Below the pieces are notes generated by a model, which searched no databases, had not been told where the DNA came from, and worked only from the letters and a program-made list of their open reading frames with translations. From positions 4,092,001 to 4,156,000 of the forward strand of contig NZ_CP151650.1 of assembly GCF_038397775.1 (NCBI RefSeq): a stretch of 64,000 bases of DNA, given 5' to 3'. Position numbers and translations under genes: made by a program. The stretch is from Pseudomonas sp. RC10 (GTDB lineage Bacteria > Pseudomonadota > Gammaproteobacteria > Pseudomonadales > Pseudomonadaceae). Below, in pieces: positions 6,857 to 16,384 of the stretch; position 1 is the first letter of the stretch; each line of letters opens with the position of its first letter.

Positions 6857-9442
6857 TCAAGCCCCACGACCAAGGTGCACCAGACTCTCCGCCAACTCGT
6901 TTTTGCGGAAGGGCTTGGTGAGACGAGGCAGATCAGGGTCGAGGCCCTCACGTTCCGCGTAGCCGGAGACGAGCAGAATCGGCGTCCCTGGTCGGGAGTT
7001 CCGAACCACCTTCGCCAAGTCGGTCCCGCTGATACCGGGCATGAGGTGGTCCGTGACGAGCAGGTCAAACGACTCCCCGCCCTTCATCAGCTCCATGGCC
7101 TCTTCTCCTGACGCGGCTTCGATCACGCAATAGCCCAGTTCGGCCAACATGTAGGACGTGCTGGCGCGAACCAGTTCTTCATCATCGACCAACAGCGCAA
7201 CCCCGCGCGTCAATGGCGGCTCCGGCGCTTCTGCCATGCGGAGTACCGCCGCCGGTACGGTCATGCTGCGCGGAAGCCACAGCTCCACGTTCGTGCCAAG
7301 GCCGGGCGAACTCTGGATCGTGAGGGCGCCGTTCAATTGCGATGCCAGCCCGTGCACCATCGAGAGCCCCAGGCCCGTCCCTTTGCCGACGCCCTTGGTG
7401 GAAAAGAACGGCTCGACCGCGAGGGCGAGTGTCGCGGGGTCCATGCCTATGCCGGTGTCGGCCACCGACAGGCACAAGTATTCGCCAGCCGGAAGTTTGG
7501 AGCGGTGGTCGACGCCCACTGCCTCCATGGTGGCCGAGATGCGCAAGGTGCCGCCTTCCAGCATCGCGTCCCGCGCGTTGACAGAGAGGTTGAGCAGTGC
7601 CATTTCGAGCTGATTGAGGTCGGCGATGGCGGCCGGGAGATGGTCAGGTGCATCGACAACCACCTTGATTTGCGGCCCGGTGGTGCTGGCCACCAGATCA
7701 CCCATGTCACTCACCAGCTTCGCCACATCGACGGGCACCGGTTGCAGCGGCTGACGGCGGGCGAACGCCAGCAGCCGCTGAACGAGCGTCTTCGCCCGCT
7801 CGGCGGACTGCATGGCGCCGGAGATCAGCCGTTGCTCCCGCTCGCCGCCCACGCCCCGGCGTTGAAGCAGGTCGAGCGTACCGACAATCGGAGTCAGCAG
7901 GTTATTGAAGTCGTGGGCGACGCCGCCGGTCAACTGCCCCATGGCTTCCATTTTCTGGCTCTGCCGCAGGGCCTTTTGAACCTCTTCCCGTTCGGCGATG
8001 GCCTGGGCCACCCGCCCTTCCAGCGTGGCGTTGAGTTCTCGAAGCGCGTCCTCGGCCGTCTTGCGGGCCGTGATTTCCATCGCCGTACCGGTCACCCGCA
8101 AACAGCGACCCGTGGTGTCGAACACGCCCCGTCCCTTGGCCGCCACCCAACGCACGATGCCGTCCTCACGGCCCACCGTACGGTAGTCAACGTCATAGAG
8201 CGCGCGATGCTCAGGGTCGATGGCGGCGCTAAAAGCCTCAATCGTTGCGTCACGGTCCTCAGGGTGCAAACCGTCGTAAAAATCCTGCAGCGTGACCGGC
8301 ACGTCCGCCGAAATACCAAACATGGCCTTTGTCTGTGCGGGCCATACCAATGTGTTCTGCACGAAATCCACATCCCAGAAACCCACGTCTGCGTGGGCCA
8401 CGGCCAGGCGCAAACGCTCTTCGCTGATCCGGATCGAAGCATCCGCCCGCGCCCGGTGCACGACCAGCCCGACCGTCTGAACCACGAAATCGACAACCTC
8501 GATATCCGCTAACAACGGATCGCGGCGCTCGGGGTGATACAGCACAAACGCGCCCAGCGTGACACCTTGCGCCGAACGGATCGGGATTGACCAACACAGG
8601 TGCAGACCCTGTTCGATGGCCCGCTCCCGGCACGCGGACCAGAGGGGATCGGCACTGACGCCAGCGATGGCGTTCCTATACGCAGCGGGCAGGCTCGGGC
8701 CAGAGCAGGACTGCAGACGCCGGCCGTCGTCGTCCAACAGCACAATGCTGCCGAGGAACCGGGACGGGGACAGCGCTTCCACCTCGCGGACGATGGCGTC
8801 CAGCGAGAACGCAAGCGGCGTCTGCGCGACGGCCAGTTCCAGAATGCGGTTCTGAGCGGCGCCCAGTGCTGCCGCACGATTGCGCGCTTGGGTCAGGCGC
8901 GCATTCTCGATGGCGATCGTCGCCAGCCGCGCGAGGCTTTCCAGACGCTTGAGCGTGTCCTGATCATGATCCCCGACTTCAGCCCAATAGGCCCCGAGCG
9001 CTGCGACTGGAACAGGGCGACCAATGGGCACCATGACGAGACTGCGCACAAAAGTCGCCGCATAGGCGTCTTGGGGAACACGGGAATCCAGCCGGACATC
9101 AGGAATCGCGACGGTCGCGTTATGGCGCATCGCCCAGCCCGAAATGCAGTGGTCCGCGGCAAACGTCTGGCCTTGCCAGAGTGGCGAGACCGCGTCTTCC
9201 GCCACGTAGGAACAGTAGCCGCCCGTCTCGATGACGATCGCGACGCCTTCTGCCCCGACTGCCGCACGCGCCGTGTCGCGAAGCACGGCGACAACTTCGT
9301 CCATTGAACCGGCCAGCGCCAGCCGCTCGCTGGCATTCAACACGTGGGACAAACGGTCATTACGGTCGGGACCGACGAGATCAGTAGGCAAACGGGCTTC
9401 CTCATGAACGCCGCACAGACGTTCTGCGGGCGGGTTCAGCAT
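6857..9442 (-). CDS. Hybrid sensor histidine kinase with GAF, PAS and receiver domains
   Basis: A soluble kinase of 861 residues from the ATG at 9442. The frame stays open to a GTG at 9568 and no candidate start has a strong ribosome site. Domain order: GAF (about 30-170), second GAF-like domain (about 200-330), PAS (about 345-460), HisKA with GGVAHDFNNLL (H510), HATPase with NLSVNARDAM, DTGIGM, FFSTK and GTGLGLSMV, then a receiver domain with acceptor D798 (LLVTDHLMPG) and conserved K (LTKPF). No membrane segments are seen, so it senses a cytoplasmic cue. No response regulator lies beside it. The target is unknown. Confidence 0.85.
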   Translation of the reverse strand: MLNPPAERLCGVHEEARLPTDLVGPDRNDRLSHVLNASERLALAGSMDEVVAVLRDTARAAVGAEGVAIVIETGGYCSYVAEDAVSPLWQGQTFAADHCISGWAMRHNATVAIPDVRLDSRVPQDAYAATFVRSLVMVPIGRPVPVAALGAYWAEVGDHDQDTLKRLESLARLATIAIENARLTQARNRAAALGAAQNRILELAVAQTPLAFSLDAIVREVEALSPSRFLGSIVLLDDDGRRLQSCSGPSLPAAYRNAIAGVSADPLWSACRERAIEQGLHLCWSIPIRSAQGVTLGAFVLYHPERRDPLLADIEVVDFVVQTVGLVVHRARADASIRISEERLRLAVAHADVGFWDVDFVQNTLVWPAQTKAMFGISADVPVTLQDFYDGLHPEDRDATIEAFSAAIDPEHRALYDVDYRTVGREDGIVRWVAAKGRGVFDTTGRCLRVTGTAMEITARKTAEDALRELNATLEGRVAQAIAEREEVQKALRQSQKMEAMGQLTGGVAHDFNNLLTPIVGTLDLLQRRGVGGEREQRLISGAMQSAERAKTLVQRLLAFARRQPLQPVPVDVAKLVSDMGDLVASTTGPQIKVVVDAPDHLPAAIADLNQLEMALLNLSVNARDAMLEGGTLRISATMEAVGVDHRSKLPAGEYLCLSVADTGIGMDPATLALAVEPFFSTKGVGKGTGLGLSMVHGLASQLNGALTIQSSPGLGTNVELWLPRSMTVPAAVLRMAEAPEPPLTRGVALLVDDEELVRASTSYMLAELGYCVIEAASGEEAMELMKGGESFDLLVTDHLMPGISGTDLAKVVRNSRPGTPILLVSGYAEREGLDPDLPRLTKPFRKNELAESLVHLGRGA

Positions 9443-9726
9443 GAACCTGAAGAAAGCGCGCCGTGCAGCTCCCTCCCTGTTCGGCAGTGTGAAATCCAGT
9501 CTGTCAGAAATGTGGCCACGAAGCATCACCGCACCGACCGTGACCAGGAACACGACGTCCGATGGCACGCCGTTGTACGGAAAAATAGCGAAAACAGGGT
9601 CGTTTGAGTGGCGTTTCAGGCCGTTAGTCTAAAGGCCCGACGGATCGGCCCTGATTGCGCTCCAGGTAAGAAAAGCGTCATCTGCCCTGACTAGGTTGAA
9701 AGCTCACTCCGAGCTGAGACAAGAAC

Positions 9727-11331
9727 GTGAACACTTCAGCCACCCCCGACAACGCCCACCTCTCCCGTCCCAAACTCGATCACGCACTGAGCCCCCGAAG
9801 CCTCGCGCTGTTCATCGGCCTGTTGATCGTCGGCGTCCTCGTCAGCGGCTGGGGCATCGTGCAAGACGTTGACGAGGCTGGCGCCGTGGCCACAACGTGG
9901 CTGCCCTACGGCCTGCTGTGTCTGGCGCTGGTCATCGCGCTGGGCTTCGAGTTCGTCAACGGCTTTCACGACACGGCCAACGCCGTGGCCACGGTGATCT
10001 ACACCCACTCGCTCCCGGCCAACATTGCTGTGGTGTGGTCGGGCCTCTGCAACTTCAGCGGGGTGCTGGCGTCAAGCGGGGCCGTTGCGTTCAGCATCAT
10101 CGCGTTGCTGCCAGTGGACATGATCCTCCAGGTGGGCTCCGCAAACGGTTTCGCCATGATCTTCGCGCTGCTGATCGCCGCCATCGTCTGGAACCTGGGC
10201 ACGTGGTGGCTCGGGCTGCCCGCCTCTTCATCCCATACCCTGATCGGCTCGATCCTCGGGGTCGGGCTGGCCAATGCCTGGCTGCAAGGCCGCTCGGCCG
10301 CAGACAGTGTCGACTGGTCACAAGTGTCTAAAGTGGCCTACGCGCTGTTGCTGTCTCCACTGGTGGGCTTCGTCTGCGCGGCGGGGTTACTGCTGTTGCT
10401 GAGGCTGCTGGTCAAACAGAAAGCGTTGTATCAGGAGCCGAAGGGCCAGAACCCGCCGCCACCGTGGATTCGCGGGTTGTTGATCCTGACGTGCAGCGGC
10501 GTGTCCTTCGCCCACGGCTCCAACGATGGTCAGAAAGGCATGGGGCTGATCATGCTGATTCTGGTGGGCACCTTGCCCATGGCGTATGCGCTGGACCGTG
10601 CCGTGCCTGTCACCCAGACGACCCAGTTCGTCGCGGTTGCGCAGGTCACACACCAAGGGCTGACGACCGAAGCCAAGGGGCGTCAAGTGAACGACCCGCG
10701 CACGGTGTTGATGGAATACGTCCGCACCCGAAAAGCCAGCGACGACACCGTGCCTGCCCTGGCCGCCGTGACCGGAATCATCGCCGACGAGGTGAAGAAC
10801 TACGGCACGCTGGCCAAAGTGCCTGCGCAGGCCATGACCAACGTGCGCAACGACATGTTCCTGACCTCGGAGAGCATTCGGCTGCTCGGCACTCAGCACC
10901 TCGACAATTTCTCTGCGGACACCCGCACCAACGTCGCGGAATTCAAACGCCAGATCGACGCGGCCACGCGCTTCATTCCGTTCTGGGTGAAGATCGCCGT
11001 GGCCATCGCCCTGGGGTTGGGCACGCTCGTGGGCTGGCGCCGTATCGTCATCACCGTGGGGGAAAAAATCGGCAAGGCGCACCTGACTTATGCCCAGGGC
11101 GCCAGTGCCGAACTGGTGACCATGGCCACCATCGGCGCGGCGGACGGCTTCGGTCTGCCCGCCTCCACGACCCATGTGCTCTCCTCCGGCGTCGCCGGGG
11201 CCATGGCGGCCAATGGCAGCGGGTTGCAGATGGCGACTGTGCGCAACCTGATTCTCGCGTGGGTGTTCACCCTGCCCGCCGCCATGGTGCTCTCGGCGCT
11301 GCTGTTCTGGCTGTTTCACGCCATTTTTTGA
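9727..11331 (+). CDS. PiT family low-affinity inorganic phosphate transporter
   Basis: An inner-membrane protein of 534 residues. Both PHO4 signatures are present: GFEFVNGFHDTANAVATV near residue 77 and SFAHGSNDGQKGMGLIML near residue 260. Many membrane helices flank a hydrophilic central segment (about 300-415), the layout of PitA-type proton/phosphate symporters, and the length fits. The start is GTG without a strong ribosome site. There is no Pho regulatory gene nearby and no clear Pho box was noticed. The gene stands alone, convergent with the histidine kinase that ends at 11362. Confidence 0.9.
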   Translation: MNTSATPDNAHLSRPKLDHALSPRSLALFIGLLIVGVLVSGWGIVQDVDEAGAVATTWLPYGLLCLALVIALGFEFVNGFHDTANAVATVIYTHSLPANIAVVWSGLCNFSGVLASSGAVAFSIIALLPVDMILQVGSANGFAMIFALLIAAIVWNLGTWWLGLPASSSHTLIGSILGVGLANAWLQGRSAADSVDWSQVSKVAYALLLSPLVGFVCAAGLLLLLRLLVKQKALYQEPKGQNPPPPWIRGLLILTCSGVSFAHGSNDGQKGMGLIMLILVGTLPMAYALDRAVPVTQTTQFVAVAQVTHQGLTTEAKGRQVNDPRTVLMEYVRTRKASDDTVPALAAVTGIIADEVKNYGTLAKVPAQAMTNVRNDMFLTSESIRLLGTQHLDNFSADTRTNVAEFKRQIDAATRFIPFWVKIAVAIALGLGTLVGWRRIVITVGEKIGKAHLTYAQGASAELVTMATIGAADGFGLPASTTHVLSSGVAGAMAANGSGLQMATVRNLILAWVFTLPAAMVLSALLFWLFHAIF

Positions 11332-11361
11332 AGGGTGAATCGTGACAGGCCGTCAATCCGC

Positions 11362-12549
11362 TTATTTCACCCTGGCGGGAAATCGGGCGGTAAAGGCAGT
11401 GCCGGCCGCCAGCGTCGACGTCACCCCCAGGGTGCCGCCGTGGGCTTGGGCGATTTGCGCTGCGATGTATAAGCCCAGCCCCAACCCTTCCCCGCGCTGC
11501 CCGGCCTCCGAGCGCGTGAACGGTTCGAACAGCAGCGGAATCAACGCGACCGGAATGGGAGGGCCCTGGTTGGTCACCAAGATGACGATGTCCCCGCTTT
11601 CCTGCCACGCTTTCACTCGAACGGGCGCATCCGTCGCCCCATGCGTCACGGCATTGCCCACCAGATTGGACAGCAATTGCGTGATGCGCAGCGAATCGCA
11701 GTAGATCCCGGTGGGCAGATCGAGCGAGTGGCTGATACGTGCCTGCGGGTTGGAGTGCTGCACTTCACTGAGCGCCTGCTCCAGAACAGGCCCCAGGTCA
11801 TCCACCCATTGGGGCTTCACCGGAATCCCGCCGCCCATGCGACCCCGGGCAAAATCGAGCACGTTCTCGATGAGCATGCCCATGCGCGATGCGCTGTGGC
11901 GGATGGCAGCCAGAAGCCGCAGCGGACGCGTTTCCGTGGTCTGGATTTCCAGCAAATCGGTGCTCATGCGGATCGCACTCAAGGGCGTGCGCAGGTCGTG
12001 CCCCAGCACCGCCACGAATTGATCACGCAAGCGCTCATGTTCCTTGGCGGTCGCCAGCGCAGCTTGAGTCACCTCCAGGTCTTTCTGGGCATCGAGGCTC
12101 ATCCCGATCAACTGCGCGAACAGGCTGAGCGTCTTGAGAATGGAGGGTTCCTCCAGATCGGCCGGCAGTGAATCAATGGCGCAGAGAGTCCCGAAAAACG
12201 CGCCGTCTCTCGTGATGATCGGAATCGAGACATAGCTCTCCAATCCATAGGTTTGGGGCGTGTGATGCAACGAGAAATGCGGATGCGCACTGGCTTGGCC
12301 AAAAATAACCGGGGTTCGGTGCTGGCGGATTTCGTGGCAGATAGTGGATTCGAGCCGCAACTCCCCACCGGGCTCAAGGCCAAAATCGATGGAGTCGTCC
12401 ACCGCGCAGGCCACCCAGTTCTTGTCCGTGACTCGGGCAACCGCCGCGAAACGCATCCCGGTCAAATGCTTGACCATGCTCAGGATCACGGGCACGGCCC
12501 CGATCGCCTGCACGGCGTCAATGTCAGCTGAAAAATCCGGGCGGACCAT
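11362..12549 (-). CDS. GAF domain sensor histidine kinase
   Basis: A cytoplasmic kinase of 395 residues. The N-terminal ~165 residues form a GAF domain (FAAVARVTDKNWVACAV, YVSIPIITRDGAFFGTLCA). HisKA follows with VLGHDLRTPLSAIRMS, then HATPase with NLVGNAVTHG and GEGLGLGLYIAAQIA. The G1 box reads NQGPPIP instead of the usual DxG, a variant seen in a subgroup of these kinases. No receiver domain or adjacent response regulator is present, so it is an orphan. GAF proteins with the motif around HPHFSLHHTP are common next to kinases in pseudomonads; the ligand is unknown. Confidence 0.85.
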   Translation of the reverse strand: MVRPDFSADIDAVQAIGAVPVILSMVKHLTGMRFAAVARVTDKNWVACAVDDSIDFGLEPGGELRLESTICHEIRQHRTPVIFGQASAHPHFSLHHTPQTYGLESYVSIPIITRDGAFFGTLCAIDSLPADLEEPSILKTLSLFAQLIGMSLDAQKDLEVTQAALATAKEHERLRDQFVAVLGHDLRTPLSAIRMSTDLLEIQTTETRPLRLLAAIRHSASRMGMLIENVLDFARGRMGGGIPVKPQWVDDLGPVLEQALSEVQHSNPQARISHSLDLPTGIYCDSLRITQLLSNLVGNAVTHGATDAPVRVKAWQESGDIVILVTNQGPPIPVALIPLLFEPFTRSEAGQRGEGLGLGLYIAAQIAQAHGGTLGVTSTLAAGTAFTARFPARVK

Positions 12550-12761
12550 ACGGGGCGGGCCTTTGATGGAAGATTGGAGCGGAGACTACAACGAATAAGG
12601 CCCGGCTTACAGACACCCTCGCTCCAATTCCATCATGAGCCCCCTGGTGCACCTCCAAGAAGAGTTAACGATGACGCTTGCCACACGCAAATGAAGGTAG
12701 ATAAAAGAGGTCGTGCGTGCATTAATTGGCCATCACTGGCGACATTAATCGGAAGGTTGGC

Positions 12762-13562
12762 ATGACTCAGATTTACCCTTCCCTGCCTTTCGAACCGATT
12801 GGCTGTGCCCAATGCCGCAACCTCGAAGGTTTGGGCTTCGACTTCACCATGGCTTTTCAGCCGATTTTCAACGTTCACACCCAGACAGCCTATGCCTACG
12901 AGGCTCTGGTTCGCGGCACCAATGGCGAATCGGCTGCGAGCATCTTGAGCAAAGTGGATGATACCAACCGCTATCGCTTCGATCAGGCCTGTCGTGTCAA
13001 AGCCATTGAACTGGCGGCCACGCTAGGGCTGTTACAGCAGCCCAGATGCAAGCTCAGCATCAACTTCCTGCCCAATGCCGTCTACCGGGCCGAGACTTGC
13101 ATCAGGGCGACACTTGAAGCAGCCCATCTGTTCGACTTCCCGTTGGACAGGCTGATGTTCGAGGTGACCGAAGGCGAACGCGTCGATGATCCCGATCACT
13201 TGAAATCCATTTTCCAGGCGTACGAGCGTCACGGCTTCACCACCGCGATCGATGACTTCGGGTCAGGCTATTCAGGCTTGAACTTCCTGGCCATGTTCCA
13301 GCCCCACGTGCTGAAAATTGACATGGCATTGACCCGAGGCATCGACGCGGATCCGGTGAGAAAAGCCATCGTTGAAGGGATCGTGCTGGTTTCGAAACGC
13401 CTGAACATCGAAGTCGTCGCCGAAGGGATCGAAACGCCTGAAGAATATTGGGCGCTCCGGGCGCTGGGCATTTCGCTGATGCAAGGCTATCTGCTGGCAC
13501 GCCCGGCCATTGGCGCGTTGGTGTCCGGCGACTTTTCGCGAGTCGGCGCTACGGCTGAATAA
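12762..13562 (+). CDS. Stand-alone EAL domain cyclic-di-GMP phosphodiesterase
   Basis: A protein of 266 residues made almost entirely of one EAL domain. The catalytic signature is complete: YEALVRG, the Asn of SINFLPNAV, FEVTEGE, AIDDFGSGYSGLNFL, KIDM and VAEGIET. It should therefore hydrolyse c-di-GMP. A short N-terminal leader carries a CAQC pair (about residues 15-18) that might bind metal or respond to redox state; this is speculative. The ATG at 12762 has GGAAGG upstream, whereas the longer TTG start at 12726 does not. A YceK-type lipoprotein gene follows 10 bp downstream. Confidence 0.88.
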   Translation: MTQIYPSLPFEPIGCAQCRNLEGLGFDFTMAFQPIFNVHTQTAYAYEALVRGTNGESAASILSKVDDTNRYRFDQACRVKAIELAATLGLLQQPRCKLSINFLPNAVYRAETCIRATLEAAHLFDFPLDRLMFEVTEGERVDDPDHLKSIFQAYERHGFTTAIDDFGSGYSGLNFLAMFQPHVLKIDMALTRGIDADPVRKAIVEGIVLVSKRLNIEVVAEGIETPEEYWALRALGISLMQGYLLARPAIGALVSGDFSRVGATAE

Positions 13563-13572
13563 GGAGTCTCAC

Positions 13573-13911
13573 ATGAACCCAAGGATTGCAGGCTGTCTGG
13601 CCATAGCCGTATCGATGTCCGGCTGCGGCACGATCGCGACGTTGACCAACGAAAAAGGCGCTGCCGACGAACTCGGCAGCTGGCATTCGCACTGCCAGAC
13701 CATTCCCCGCGCCTACAGCGGCGTCGCCTACGATTTCTGCACGCTGAATGGCCCGGAGCGACATGGGCAACCGCCTACTGCCACCGGGATGGTCATCGAC
13801 ATCGCGCTGTCCAGCATTACAGATACGCTGGTCATTCCGTACACCGGTTATCAGCAGTATCAACGGGGAAGTATTCCGGTGCGCAGGAAACATCTGGATG
13901 TGAGTTGGTGA
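13573..13911 (+). CDS. YceK/YidQ-like lipoprotein
   Basis: A lipoprotein of 112 residues with a signal peptide and lipobox ending SMSGC, followed by GTIATLTNEKG and ending VIPYTGYQQY... as in the YceK/YidQ (DUF1375) group. The start ATG has AAGGAG. It lies 10 bp after the EAL gene on the same strand and is likely co-transcribed. The function of the family is unknown. It marks the left edge of the accessory island that reaches tRNA-Pro. Confidence 0.8.
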   Translation: MNPRIAGCLAIAVSMSGCGTIATLTNEKGAADELGSWHSHCQTIPRAYSGVAYDFCTLNGPERHGQPPTATGMVIDIALSSITDTLVIPYTGYQQYQRGSIPVRRKHLDVSW

Positions 13912-14122
13912 AATGTTTGGCACCGATCGGATGCCGGTGGGAAGTAGAGGGATAAAGCGGTATCAGGCGGGAGAGCCACGGAATCAAAGGGATTGGGTGA
14001 AGGCACAGGGAAAAAACCGGTGCCAAATAGGCGCTAAACGATTTAGGCCTATATTGACGAAATGCAGGCGATTTTGCGGCAGCTTTGGCACCGCGGCAAT
14101 ATTCACGTAAATACGCGGGCCG

Positions 14123-14827
14123 CTACATCCACCGGCCTGCCCAGACCACTCTTCCGATGATCTCAAGCATATCTACAGCGTCCGCAGCCACCTCCATGAC
14201 CGGATAGGCGGGATTCGCGCTGATGATTGCAACGCCCCCTCCAATCTGACGCTGCAGACGCTTCGCATAGAGGTGATCTCCCATGCGAATAACGTAGATC
14301 GCCTCACCTTCCAGTTCGGTACGGCCGTGGTCAATGACCACGTTATCGCCATTGCTCAGAAGACGCTCCATCGAGTCATCATCAACCTTGATCGCCGCAA
14401 GGCGCGCGGGCTCCAGGCGTTGGGCTCGTAGGACATCGGTCTTAAAAGGGAGATGCCCCAGCACCGCAGCGCCCTCACGCCAAAGGCTGCTTTCAGACGT
14501 GCATTTAGAGTCGTACAGCGGGACGTACGTATAATTGTCATCACCCGTACTTGGCTCCGAGCCGAGCCCTATCCCGAACGCAAGCCAAACGGCGGACACG
14601 CCAGAGGCGTGGGCAATTTGTTCCAATCTGTCGAGCGTTGGATACGTCTCACCATTCAGATAACTGCGGATTGCCCCTTCAGAAAGCTGCGCCATGCGCG
14701 CAAAACCGCGCGGCGCTTGCCCGCGCATCGCCTCTTTCAGCCTCTGCTTGAAGCATCCGATAGCTTCCGCGCGAATCGGAGGGTCGGTCTGGACTGCATC
14801 CGCCTGGTTCGAATTACCGTAACTCAT
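14123..14827 (-). CDS. Phage-type repressor, XRE HTH plus S24/LexA-like domain (copy 1)
   Basis: A protein of 234 residues. Residues ~23-85 form an HTH domain (FARMAQLSEGAIRSYLNG), and residues ~100-234 an S24 peptidase-like domain with the Ser/Lys dyad S152 (DDDSMERLL) and K189 (LYAKRLQ). No obvious Ala-Gly cleavage site is seen, so RecA-induced self-cleavage is unproven. The C-terminal half resembles the neighbour at 15091: both end GRVVWAG followed by R/G and WM, and their downstream spacers also align. This looks like an old duplication or two related insertions. No Cro, integrase or lysis gene accompanies it. Confidence 0.85.
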   Translation of the reverse strand: MSYGNSNQADAVQTDPPIRAEAIGCFKQRLKEAMRGQAPRGFARMAQLSEGAIRSYLNGETYPTLDRLEQIAHASGVSAVWLAFGIGLGSEPSTGDDNYTYVPLYDSKCTSESSLWREGAAVLGHLPFKTDVLRAQRLEPARLAAIKVDDDSMERLLSNGDNVVIDHGRTELEGEAIYVIRMGDHLYAKRLQRQIGGGVAIISANPAYPVMEVAADAVDMLEIIGRVVWAGRWM

Positions 14828-15090
14828 TAGATTATTTCAGCTCCTTATAAAATTTAAACCCGGCACTGGCGTAGATCGTGTGTGAGCTGGTGGAATATTT
14901 GACACTAATCGCATCCACAGGTGGGAAGTGATGGGACCATCCGGTAAATGGGAGCAAAGCACCGTGGCTCAGGGGTTGACGCAAATGACAGCCTGAGCAT
15001 GCGGTGCCAATAGGCGCAAAGTCGCTACACAGCCTTAGTGCTGAAAATAAAGGGGCTCACAAAATTCGTGCGTACTTTGGCACCAGTGAT

Positions 15091-15747
15091 TTACATCCAT
15101 CCGCCAGCCCAAACGACGCGACCTAGGATATCTAAATGAGTGAGACCCTCTTCTGGAACCACTATGTCGCGGTAGGAATTGTTCTCACTGATGATCTGAA
15201 CAGACCCGTCGAGCCGCCGCTGTAGGCGCTTCGGTTGCAGCCTGTCGTTCAGCCTGATGACATAAACCGCCTCCCCTTCCAGCCTGGATCGGCTGCGATC
15301 AAACATCAGGGTGTCACCCTCGTTTAGCAGCCCTGACATCGAATCTCCCTCGACTTTTATCGCTGCCAAGGTTTCACTATTAAGGTTCCGAGCTTTTAGG
15401 TAGCCAGCCGTGAAAACCAACTGCTCGATAACCGGAACCGCCCCTGGCCATCCAGAGTTCGCGGACCCGCAGTGGGCATCGAATACCGACAAAAAAATGT
15501 GGCCGCCGTCATCGGCAAAATCCAAGTCCCGCTCATGAAACTGGACGCCCTCCCCAGTCGCCAGCCACCCCACGTCCACGCCCACCGCCTTTGCGATCTC
15601 AACGCAACGTCCAATCTTCGGTTCGCTTTGCCCAATTAGGTAGTACTCCAGCGTTCTGCGCGGGATGCCAGTCAAACGCGCTAACTCATCGCCACTTCCG
15701 GCTATCTCGGCGCATTGACGAATGCGCCCAGCCAAATCATCAATCAT
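15091..15747 (-). CDS. Phage-type repressor, HTH plus S24/LexA-like domain (copy 2)
   Basis: A protein of 218 residues. The N-terminal ~65 residues are an HTH domain (ELARLTGIPRRTLEYYLIGQ) and the C-terminal half an S24 domain with S136 (EGDSMSGLL) and K173 (LQPKRLQRR). It resembles the repressor at 14123 in the C-terminal half but has a divergent DNA-binding half, so the two should recognise different operators. Three exact AAACGAAA words surround its start (15747-15799), a likely autoregulatory operator set. The expected divergent early gene is absent; the opposite strand encodes only about 20 codons before a stop. Confidence 0.87.
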   Translation of the reverse strand: MIDDLAGRIRQCAEIAGSGDELARLTGIPRRTLEYYLIGQSEPKIGRCVEIAKAVGVDVGWLATGEGVQFHERDLDFADDGGHIFLSVFDAHCGSANSGWPGAVPVIEQLVFTAGYLKARNLNSETLAAIKVEGDSMSGLLNEGDTLMFDRSRSRLEGEAVYVIRLNDRLQPKRLQRRLDGSVQIISENNSYRDIVVPEEGLTHLDILGRVVWAGGWM

Positions 15748-15799
15748 TTCGTTTGGCCTCGAATAGAAAACGAAAACATGGCCTTAGTGAAAAACGAAA
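15747..15799. promoter_or_regulatory. Putative repressor operators (three AAACGAAA words)
   Basis: TTTCGTTT at 15747-15754 and AAACGAAA at 15768-15775 and 15792-15799 are exact copies of one 8-mer, spaced 21 and 24 bp, directly upstream of the second repressor gene. Three related sites in a short control region is the layout of phage immunity operators. Binding is inferred. Confidence 0.5.
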
Positions 15800-16384
15800 C
15801 TCCAGCTGCGAAAGGAGATTCAGACCAATCAATGAGATAGCCAATTTTAGGACGCCATGAAGCCAAAGCACATAACGAAATGATCAATCTAGCGTTGCAA
15901 GTGGTCGTTATGGCGAATCAGGAAAATGGTTCATCGTCTCAACTCACAGAATCTGAGTGCTAGGTGATGACAGCAAGGCTTTCGTTTATTCATGAGATTG
16001 AGCGGATCAGTCAGAGCGCCGCAATACCAAAGGCTTGCTGTCCTGTGATGTATTCATCCGGGCAACGACAAGTTCGATGGGGACATGCTGGCCCGGCGCA
16101 CTGGAAGCCCTAACGCCCGGCAAATACACCCGTCGACGTTGGAACCCGCCGAGCGCTCGGCATATCCATTGGTGAGGCGAAATCCGCCATCGGCGTAACA
16201 GATGCGCGGCGCTATCCAGCACGGCAAGTCGCGTTGTTCTAGGTCGACAACGGATCAGGCTTCGAACTCTTTACTAGACGTGTTCGGTCGCCTAACAGCG
16301 ATAGCGACCGGTGCCAAATCCACTGCAAAATTGTGCCAAATCCGGCGCGAAATTACACAAAGTCACGCAAAAGTCACGCGCATG
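15800..16384. other. Non-coding part of the island left of tRNA-Pro
   Basis: No gene could be supported. The stretch contains an 8-bp inverted repeat (CATAACGA at 15871-15878, TCGTTATG at 15905-15912) and two GTGCCAAA words. Short frames, such as 16007-16222 on the minus strand, resemble nothing recognised. The segment at 16242-16269 has a loose match to the tRNA 3' end (shared GGTCG, ACGGA and TTCGAAC), too weak to call an attachment site. Confidence 0.5.

Larger units (their letters stand above)
13916..16340. repeat. Dispersed 8-mer TTTGGCAC / GTGCCAAA (eight copies)
   Basis: Exact copies lie at 13916-13923, 14020-14027, 14084-14091, 15076-15083, 16311-16318 and 16333-16340; one-mismatch copies lie at 14898-14905 and 15004-15011. 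Three share an extended form close to GTGCCAAATAGGCGCNAAA (14020, 15004, 16333). All lie outside the repressor genes. They could be arm-type integrase sites of lost elements, or regulatory sites. Confidence 0.6.

Noticed and set aside
16007..16222. Possible small gene left of tRNA-Pro
   Set aside because: No ribosome site, no recognised domain, and composition like the non-coding remainder of the island.
16240..16275. Segment reading VDNGSGFE in one frame (transposase-like) and loosely similar to the tRNA 3' end
   Set aside because: A stop codon directly precedes the frame, no other transposase motif follows, and the tRNA match has too many mismatches for an attachment site.
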